The translations under genes were made by a program, and so were the position numbers. 25,793 bases of DNA, from positions 1,628,466 through 1,654,258 of the forward strand of contig BFEA01000225.1 of NCBI GenBank assembly GCA_003427395.1. The letters run 5' to 3'. The notes under the pieces are model-generated. The model was not told the origin of the DNA. It did not search any database and saw nothing but the letters and a program-made list of their open reading frames with translations. Every line of letters begins with the position of its first letter. Position 1 is the first letter of the stretch. The DNA comes from Chara braunii (lineage: Eukaryota; Streptophyta; Charophyceae; Charales; Characeae). Shown here piece after piece: positions 19,257 to 25,793 of the stretch.

Positions 19257-20260
19257 CATGGGGAAAGCGAGGGGGGACAAGGTATGCGCGACGAATGTGA
19301 GGAGGACGAGGAAAAAAGGGAGAGCCCGCTTGAAGGACGAAGCGGTCACGACAATTGCGAGGGGTCACGACAGTTGCTGTGGGAAGTCTGAGTGTGAGCA
19401 CGCCCGTCAGGGCCCACAAGATGGTGAACAGTGCCCTGGGCGTAGCGGACAGGGCGCGACAAGGAGGCTCGCTGCTGATCTAAGTGGCTGACTGGTTACG
19501 AGAAAAACCCCGTAGCAGCCACATTCGTGCTCAAGCCTCCAACTGCGGGAATATGCGGGAACTGCACCCAACAGCGGGTGCGATGCCTACTGTAGCAGGT
19601 GAGCGATACCGGCCAGGTGCCAGCCGGAGGTATCAGGGTCGGGCTTTTCCTATGGGCCAATCGCGGTGCCTCTCCTCAGGTCCCCTTCCCCTGTGAGCAC
19701 TAAGGCAGTTTGTACCCAACGCCACTTGGGGAGGACCAATGGGATAGTTCTGAGGAGAGGATGGCGGGTCCGGCCGGGTAATGCCAGGTAGCAGCGGGTA
19801 GAGCAGATAACGGAGCGGGCCATGTGCGCTGGTGAGAAGCCACGGGCAGCTAATGAGGCTGGTTGGGCAGCGCAGCGCTGAGCAGCAGCGGGCGCTGAGA
19901 CAGGGAGATAAAGCAAGGGGGAGATGGGTAGCAGCAAGCGGATGCAGGTCGAGCTATGAGTGACAATGAGGGAGCCAGGAGATAGGACGCAGGCAGCGAA
20001 AACAAACATAGGAATGAGGGGAAACAGACCGAGTGAACTTGGATGGGGAATAGCGCCAGGTGCATGCAGTATAAGGGAGAAATGACTATGGCGGAGGGTT
20101 GAGCTCGTAACTCACCCATTCCGCATCTGTTTTAGGCGGGGGAAAAGGGTATGTGGGGGTTATGACGGCGGGCAACGCCGAATCTAAGATCAGATCAGGC
20201 AAAGAATTAGTAGGAAGGGAGCGAACAAGGGAATGTACTGCGCGGGGAGATGGCGAGAGT
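19257..20260. other. No supportable gene
   Basis: Purine-rich on the + strand to about 19350, then mixed and GC-rich. Minus-strand open frames (19650-20009, 19850-20119) overlap each other and show no motif. A short near-duplicate, GGTCACGACARTTGC, occurs twice at about 19345-19377. Confidence 0.5.
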
Positions 20261-20264
20261 TGGC

Positions 20265-20560
20265 TATGACGAAAGGAAGAGAGAGGTAACCCGCTCGATC
20301 CTCTATAGAATCAAGCGATTGAAGATGCTAAACTGAGGTATTTGGGTAGGGCAAATGTGATGGCAAAGTTAGATTTTCCAGTTCGTTAGGGAGTTAGTCA
20401 GTATGTGAGATTGGAGCTGCGCGAAGAGTCAAGAAAGAGGATATGACGGCATGGGAAAACAGAGATCTCGTTCGATTCTCGATAAAATCGAGCGAGGGAG
20501 GAGACTAATCTGAGGTTTTGGGGCACTGCGAGTCTAATGGCGGTCTCAGTTTTGCCTACA
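20265..20560. repeat. Degenerate tandem duplication, ~177-bp period
   Basis: The block starting TATGACG at 20265 resembles the block starting TATGACG at 20442. Shared landmarks in order are a CGNTCGAT-like word, an AATC-AGCG word, a TAA-CTGAGGT word and a GCxAxTxTxATGGC stretch. The second copy includes an imperfect hairpin around TAAAA (CTCGATAAAATCGAG). A third TATGACGGC at about 20161 hints at an older unit. Confidence 0.6.
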
Positions 20561-22494
20561 GATTAGTGGTTTGGCTGGATTCGGCACTACAGGCTGCGCC
20601 CAAGAGCCAGCTTTAAGTATGACGATGTATCTGCCCGTGTTGTAGGGGCAGATTCATTTGTTTTTGTTTTTTTACAACTCGGAGCAATCCTCAGTCGTCT
20701 TGGTGCAGCATACTGGATTGTCAATCGCCCGATCCTCACCCGGTTTTGCTCAGCCCGTGGGTTCATCCTTGCGGTTTTGGTTCGCTTTCGCTTGTTGGTA
20801 CCTGGCCATGTTGGTCGCCAGGTACATTCGTATGTTGGGTTGCGGAGGTAGAAAATAAACAATAGGGGGAGGTAAACACTAGGACGAGGAAGCAAGAAAG
20901 AAGGGAGATACTTACCTGGGGGGACAGTGTATCGGAATCGATGGTCGTGATTGCCTGTTTTAGTGGTTGAGGTCGCCTCGCCTTCGCACGTAACTCCATT
21001 CCCGGTGCGACACGATGTTGGGGTCTATCTGGTCACAGACGCGTGTGGAGATTGTCCTCGTAGCGGTCGCTGGTGGGTGAATTGAAGTTACTACTCACGG
21101 TCGCCTGTATGAGGCAAAGCATGTCGAGCAAGAAGTGAGGAAAAGGGAGCGAACTATGTGAGAGAAAAAGAAAGAGGATTTACCCTGGAAGACTAAAGAC
21201 GCGGGCGAACTGAATACTCACCTAGCAATGTATCCTCCCATATTCTTGCTGAAGGTTCATTCTGATGTTGGGCTGCGATCAGCGGAACTTCAGCAGAGCT
21301 ACAGCAGGACTTGGGGACGTACCTGCTAGCCGGTGTACAGTTTATCCTACCGATTGAAATGATGAAAGGCGAGCCACGAGATTGAAGTCGGCTCCTGTAA
21401 GAGAAAGAGGGAGGGAAGAAAAAACGTACATGCACTTCAGTAGTTGCTACTGTTTAGTAGGTTTGTCGCTGCTGCGTCTGCAATTAAAGCTTTTGTTGCT
21501 TGGGTTAGGTGTAGAGAGGAAAAAGGTGTTGATGAGTGGGCACGTACCTTGAAGAACCAGCCACGTAAGATGAACTGAAAATCGAGTTCCACAAATAGGA
21601 GGGAAGACTCTTGGCACACATGTTGGGGGTAGCGAGAGTATGCTCTCATTGACACTCGGATTCGGTACTTGGGTTCTTTGAGAGGTGGAATGTCAGTGCA
21701 CTGCTGCTCCTTTCGAAGGCATGCCATTCCTATTTTGCTGAGAGAGTGTCAGCTACTTCTCAAGACCGAGTACTGCTAGACTCAAGTTCTGCTCGGCGGC
21801 TGTCTTCAATAACAGGATGGCGGACCACTGCAGTAGCAAGGGGCTATTTGGATGCGTGGCTGTAGTGAATGGTGACAAAACAGACGGAGGGGGACTGACC
21901 ATGAGGGATGAACCGAGGACCGAGCTGCGGTACCAAACTGCGCATGCTTCAGATTGATGTTGCAAATGTTAATGGGAGGAATCGACAGTCAAAGTGTAGA
22001 AAGAGAGACTGTGTGGCCGCAGCCCAGGCAACGGTTCATACCTATGACGGCATTGGCAGGTGGCAGGTGCATGCCTCGACGGGCATGGAGTTCGCTGCTT
22101 CTATTTGTCCATCGGTGTCATACCTCAGTGTTTTGGGCTATGCTATGTGGCTCGTGCGAGGGTTCCGATCGGACAGTGGGTTGCAGGGCCCAGGATAATC
22201 GCTGTGTTCCCTCGCCGAGGAGATTCATCGCAACCGCTGTCCCTTCTGGAGTTGTTGTCACCATCGATGCCACATCTTTGATTCTTTGGCCTGTTGCACT
22301 GTGCCTTGCTGCGCTGCCTTGGTTGCTGATGCACACGGGTTGTTGAAAAACATCAAAACGCCGTGTGTTGATGGGTATGCTGGCCTGCTGCATATTGCTG
22401 CGTTATTGTCTACAGCCGGATAAAGTAGAAGGGGTGTGCTCTATTCAGACCTGCGTAGAGACAATTTGATTTCAGGAGAGGCGTTGTGGTATAA
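20561..22494. other. No convincing gene; scattered splice-like signals on the minus strand
   Basis: Several good donor-like sites read on the minus strand (for example at 20913, 21221, 21322 and 21547), and one strong pyrimidine-tract acceptor ends at about 21395. The sequence CCCAACAT recurs four times on the minus strand (near 20837, 21020, 21272 and 21625). Joining the best sites gives segments that do not stay open in any single frame, so I do not call a gene. A non-coding or decayed spliced gene is possible. Confidence 0.4.
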
Positions 22495-22974
22495 ATGAGT
22501 GATCTGAGTATGAAAAGAGAAGGTCATTACTGCGATTTGGAGGTTCGTCAGGGTGATGATTTCTGTGTTTGGCTTAGGGTTGACCATCCTCTCCTGCGTT
22601 TTGGCCGCCATTGCGGGGCCCTCAGGCACACGAAGATTACAAGACCCTCTCCTGCAAGTCTGAGTGGACCCCTCTTGGATCTGAGAGTCTCAAACTTGCC
22701 TTTCTTCTGCCTTTCTAACTCTCAGTCTAGTCTTTGGTTAGGAAAGGAAGGCGGCAGGCGGGATTGCAATCCGGAGGACCACAACAAGACTCTATGGGGA
22801 GTCAGCCCACCGATTGCGGGAGCTGTGCTGGAACTTAGGAGGAGTTTTGGAGGCAGGGAACTGAGCGGTAACTTCCTGATTCCCTTTATAAACCGAGTTA
22901 TCACCCCTGTCTGTATTACTTTCTACATGTTGACTGGGAATTTGCATGCAAATATATTTGGACTTTGGGTTTGA
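22495..22974 (+). CDS. Hypothetical ORF (159 aa)
   Basis: ATG at 22495 (MSDLSMKREGHYCDLEV), stop TGA at 22972-22974. It has a mixed composition with a moderately hydrophobic C-terminus (FLIPFINRVITPVCITFYML) that could be a single membrane segment. I recognise no family, there is no paralogue in the window, and the neighbours are repeats. Chance openness is quite possible. Confidence 0.25.
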   Translation: MSDLSMKREGHYCDLEVRQGDDFCVWLRVDHPLLRFGRHCGALRHTKITRPSPASLSGPLLDLRVSNLPFFCLSNSQSSLWLGKEGGRRDCNPEDHNKTLWGVSPPIAGAVLELRRSFGGRELSGNFLIPFINRVITPVCITFYMLTGNLHANIFGLWV

Positions 22975-23189
22975 CTTTCAGGACATGAATCAGACTAGGT
23001 AAAGGAATGCATGCGCAATCTCAGTTTCAGTTTTCATTGATTGCATGAAAGCAGATTGTAAAAAAGGATTGCATATAGGGGAAGGTTGGGAGGAAGGCAG
23101 TTTTGTCTGAGGGTTGACTAAGTCATTTAAGGTTGGGAAGTCCCCATACGTCTGGGGAGACCCGGCGCGATGTTCTTATTTCGGAATTG

Positions 23190-23995
23190 TTTTGAGAATC
23201 AGAATATTCTATAAGTTTATGTGGTATGGTTGCTCTGATTTGTGAGGGTTAACTGTGATTGACTTTTCATGAGCCAAACATATTCTGTAAGTTCAGGTGG
23301 CTTGGTTGCCTAGTTTACTTGGACTTTCTCGGTTTCTTTGGTTCGAAACGAGGAGGTCTGAGCCATTCTATAAGTTTAGGTGGTTCAACCTCTTCTTGTT
23401 TTTATTCTGAGGGTGTAACCTTGGCAGAGGACAAGATCATTCCATACTAAGTTTGGGTGACCTTGACCCCATGCAGCGCACAGATTGGATCAGAGAGGAA
23501 TGAATTAGGCACAGAGTAAGACTATTTTATAAGTTTAGGTGGTCTGACCCAGAGAGGAATGAATCAGGCACAGAGTAAGACTATTCTATAAGTTTAGGTG
23601 GTCTGGCCCAATGCCTCGCATATGCTGGAACCCAAATATTATAATTTGGCTATGCTTTATTAGTATCTTATTTAAGAACAGGCTAGTCAGACTATTCTAT
23701 AAGTTTAGGTAGTCTGACTATAGCTTATCACCAACTGAAGAGAGTATTAATTAAAAATAAACTAATGGTAAGATGAAGCAGACTGAACTTATCAGACAGT
23801 TCAGTTCTATGCAGCCTTAGAAGATTAAGGGAAGAAAGTTATATATAACTTTGATATTTAAACAGTTCAGGACGACTAGGGTGACCTAGTCATATGCCCA
23901 AAGAAGAGAAAAGTTGTTGTGCCCTGTGTTTGTATATACTCCATGACTGAGTTAGGCATGTTCCATAAGTTTGGGTGGTCTAGCTTTATGCCTTG
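23190..23995. repeat. Eight hairpin-forming repeats with a conserved loop
   Basis: A core close to TTCTATAAGTTTAGG follows an A and precedes TGG at about 23206, 23282, 23365, 23439, 23524, 23583, 23694 and 23959. In most copies the flanks pair with each other, but the paired bases differ from copy to copy. The spacing is irregular (59-265 bp), so this is not a simple tandem satellite. Confidence 0.85.
23491..23608. repeat. 59-bp tandem duplication containing the hairpin repeat
   Basis: 23491-23549 and 23550-23608 are near-identical, starting CAGAGAGGAATGAAT and ending in GTCTG-[AG]-CC. Each contains one loop core. The few differences indicate a fairly recent duplication within the hairpin cluster. 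Confidence 0.9.
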
Positions 23996-24279
23996 TGTAA
24001 GCTGGATCTAAAGGAGACAAATCATTGAAAGACTACGAACTATTGTTTGTCCAGGTTGACTTTGGGATGGGGAGAGTACTTACTTTTGTGGTTTGGCTTG
24101 CGTGACATTGAGTGCGACTACTACTTAGTCCGTGTTTCAGTTGATAGGTAGTTGCTTTAGTTGCTCGCCACGTGCTAGATCCATATGAGTTAGTTTCAAT
24201 TCCTGCATTTTATGAACTAAGTTTATTTTACTCATGTCAATTTCTGCATTTTCTGGGATATTTTATTATATTTGGTCTT

Positions 24280-24845
24280 GTATAAATCTTAGTAAGCCAC
24301 TTTCTCTATGGGAAGCGCTGCCGAATTTTTTACAAAACCAAGGAGTTCGTAAGATTTTGTCTCTTCAAAGTTCAGTTTGTCTAACTTTTTGACTTAGTAA
24401 AAATCCGGGAAGTCTCATTTAGTAAAGGAAGTGCTGCCAAACTTTTTGCTAAATAAGAGAGTTAGATAAAATTAAACCTTGAGAAGTCAAAATCATTTAA
24501 AATTATGAACTTGGCGTTGTATAAATTTTGGTAAGTTACTTTCTCTACGGAAAGCGCTGCCGAAATTTCTACAAATCCAAATAGTTAGTCAAAACTTGAC
24601 TTTTCAAAATCCAACTTGTCTGATTTTCATATATAGCTTACTAAAAATCTGGGAAGTCTCATTTTCTAAAGGGAGTGCTGCCCAAATTTTTGCTAATTCA
24701 AGGAGTTAGACAAAATTTGACTCTGGAAAGTTGAAGATTATTTCTGTTTTCATATTTAGGCTGATATAAATTATGAAAAGGCGTTTTTCATATGGGAAGT
24801 GCTGCCAAAATTTCCTTAGTTTAAAGGAGATAGATTATATTTTGA
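24280..24845. repeat. ~121-bp tandem repeat, alternating as a 239-bp dimer
   Basis: A box close to GGAAGYGCTGCC occurs at 24311, 24427, 24550, 24671 and 24795 (steps 116, 123, 121, 124). Odd copies follow a TATAAATYTTRGTAAG-like lead-in (24281, 24520, and a diverged one at about 24765). Even copies follow AAATCYGGGAAGTCTCATTT. The odd-to-odd period is 239 bp and then 245 bp. Confidence 0.9.
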
Positions 24846-24867
24846 CAGGTGGCGACTCTGGCGATCC
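24846..24867 (+). promoter_or_regulatory. Possible LTR end and primer-binding site
   Basis: A CA (24846-24847) is followed after GG by TGGCGACTCTGGCGATCC (24850-24867). LTRs end in CA, and the minus-strand primer site begins TGG one or a few bases later. A TGGCGACTC start is what I recall for tRNA-Arg-type sites of Ogre/Tat elements, but the match beyond the first ten bases is not assured. If it is real, the repeats at 23190-24845 lie in the 5' LTR of an element that runs off the window. Confidence 0.35.
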
Positions 24868-25720
24868 ACTCTGTATGGGGGAGATTCTGTCATAGGTCTA
24901 CCTTTCTTTGGACACTAGCTTAGAGATAGACTTAGGAGATTCTTGAGCGAGAACGTGTCATGGGGATTTGATCTCCATATATTGACGATTTCGCTTGGGG
25001 ATTGACCTGCCTTATGATACAGACCTTCTTTGGACATTCGATCCAGAATTTGGACTAGCTTCAGCTTGATCCTATGAGAGTCATTTTCTGTTATCACTAA
25101 TAACAGGTCGGTTGGTTTATCGTCGACTCGTCGGCTCACGACACAACCTTGCTTACATTTGTACCTCAACTTGATTTCCTTAACCCTGAGATTTGATATG
25201 TTTCTTTGAGGGTTTTAACCGGGCTTCTTTTAAATGGACATTATAAAGAACTTATGAGATTTATGTAGATTTTGACTATGATTGAGGCTTGAGTATGTGA
25301 GATATGGTATGAGTTACAGGGAACAACAAAGTTGACCGTATTGGTGTATGGCAATGTAGCTATTGTGTGTGCCTATGTTTTATGCAGGTTAGTATTTGAA
25401 GCTTGGTATATGAGTCGTACCTTTGGAGGCAGTGAGAATGACAGCCATGTGACCCATGATCTGCATAACTGATGGACTTATGTTTTTCCCCTTCTTTTGT
25501 TGTTATCTCGAGTCCTGATTTGATATATGAGTGTTGGGATATTTATTTATTTATTAGGTGAACTTGCTTGTTAATTTTTATAGTTGGACGTTGTAATCTG
25601 TGGCAGCCCTCAAAGTCAAACCCCTTGACTTCTTTCCAGACTCTGGATGATGATGGAGTTGGTCTCGAGGGTTATAAGAGACGATTGTCACCACATGTAC
25701 GTTGTTTGTTCAGTGTTGTT

Positions 25721-25722
<2 letters not shown>
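24868..25722. other. AT-leaning region without a gene
   Basis: No ORF with a recognisable product; the one minus-strand frame (24915-25169) has no motif. TTCTTTGGACA recurs (24904 and 25027 areas) in similar contexts. It would be the untranslated leader of the putative second retroelement if the primer site is real. Confidence 0.45.

Positions 25723-25793
<71 letters not shown>
25723..25793. repeat. (AT)n microsatellite at the window end
   Basis: About 35 AT units run to the last base, so the full length is unknown. Confidence 0.97.

Noticed and set aside
20900-21730. Possible minus-strand spliced gene (good donors at 21547, 21322 and 21221; acceptor at 21395)
   Set aside because: Joining the predicted segments (21323-21394, 21222-21272) meets a stop in every frame, so coding is not supported; kept only as a remark on the region.
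23286-23352. tRNA-like words TGGCTTGGTTGCC and GGTTCGAAAC
   Set aside because: They resemble A and B boxes, but the T-arm bases do not pair and no acceptor stem forms; not a tRNA.

Overview
This is an intron-poor, transposon-rich stretch of a eukaryotic nuclear genome. It combines a long ~80-bp minisatellite array, CT and AT microsatellites, a decayed Ty3/gypsy-type LTR retrotransposon, further repeat families, and three single-N assembly joins. The Pol sequence style (a YIDDN reverse-transcriptase box and a gag with one zinc knuckle) makes me favour a streptophyte alga such as Chara. That is recognition by eye, not a search result; a fungus or another plant lineage is not excluded.

Layout. 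1-1970 is non-coding and pyrimidine-rich with two perfect hairpins. 1971-4745 is a tandem array of about 35 units of ~80 bp, partly organised as ~160-bp dimers. 4891-4949 is (CT)n. At that point the + strand changes from pyrimidine-rich to purine-rich and stays so to about 19300. 4950-7781 has no gene I can support. 7782-11389 holds four same-strand, tandem, highly diverged copies of one unrecognised protein family: copies 1 and 4 are open, copies 2 and 3 are broken. 11390-11823 is a leader with a strong hairpin. 11824-18557 is a gag-protease-reverse transcriptase-RNase H-integrase region scattered over all three forward frames. It has several in-frame stops, a 38-bp tandem expansion inside the integrase zinc-binding region, and an integrase active-site Asp changed to Asn. 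18558-19256 holds two small ORFs of unknown meaning. 19257-22494 has no convincing gene but contains a ~177-bp degenerate duplication. 22495-22974 is an unrecognised ORF. 23190-23995 carries eight copies of a hairpin with a conserved loop and covarying stems. 24280-24845 is a ~121-bp repeat with a 239-bp dimer. It is followed directly by a CA and a possible primer-binding site, so the 3' part of the window may be the 5' LTR of a second element. The window ends in (AT)n.

How it fits together. The four-copy family lies immediately upstream of gag on the same strand, where Ogre/Tat-type Ty3 elements carry an extra ORF of unknown function. The family may therefore be accessory genes of this retroelement, or an adjacent endogenised viral or host cluster. 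I could not find matching LTRs on both sides, so the element's borders remain open. The substitutions that kill the element are often explicable as C-to-T/G-to-A transitions, as expected from deamination in a methylated, silenced transposon.
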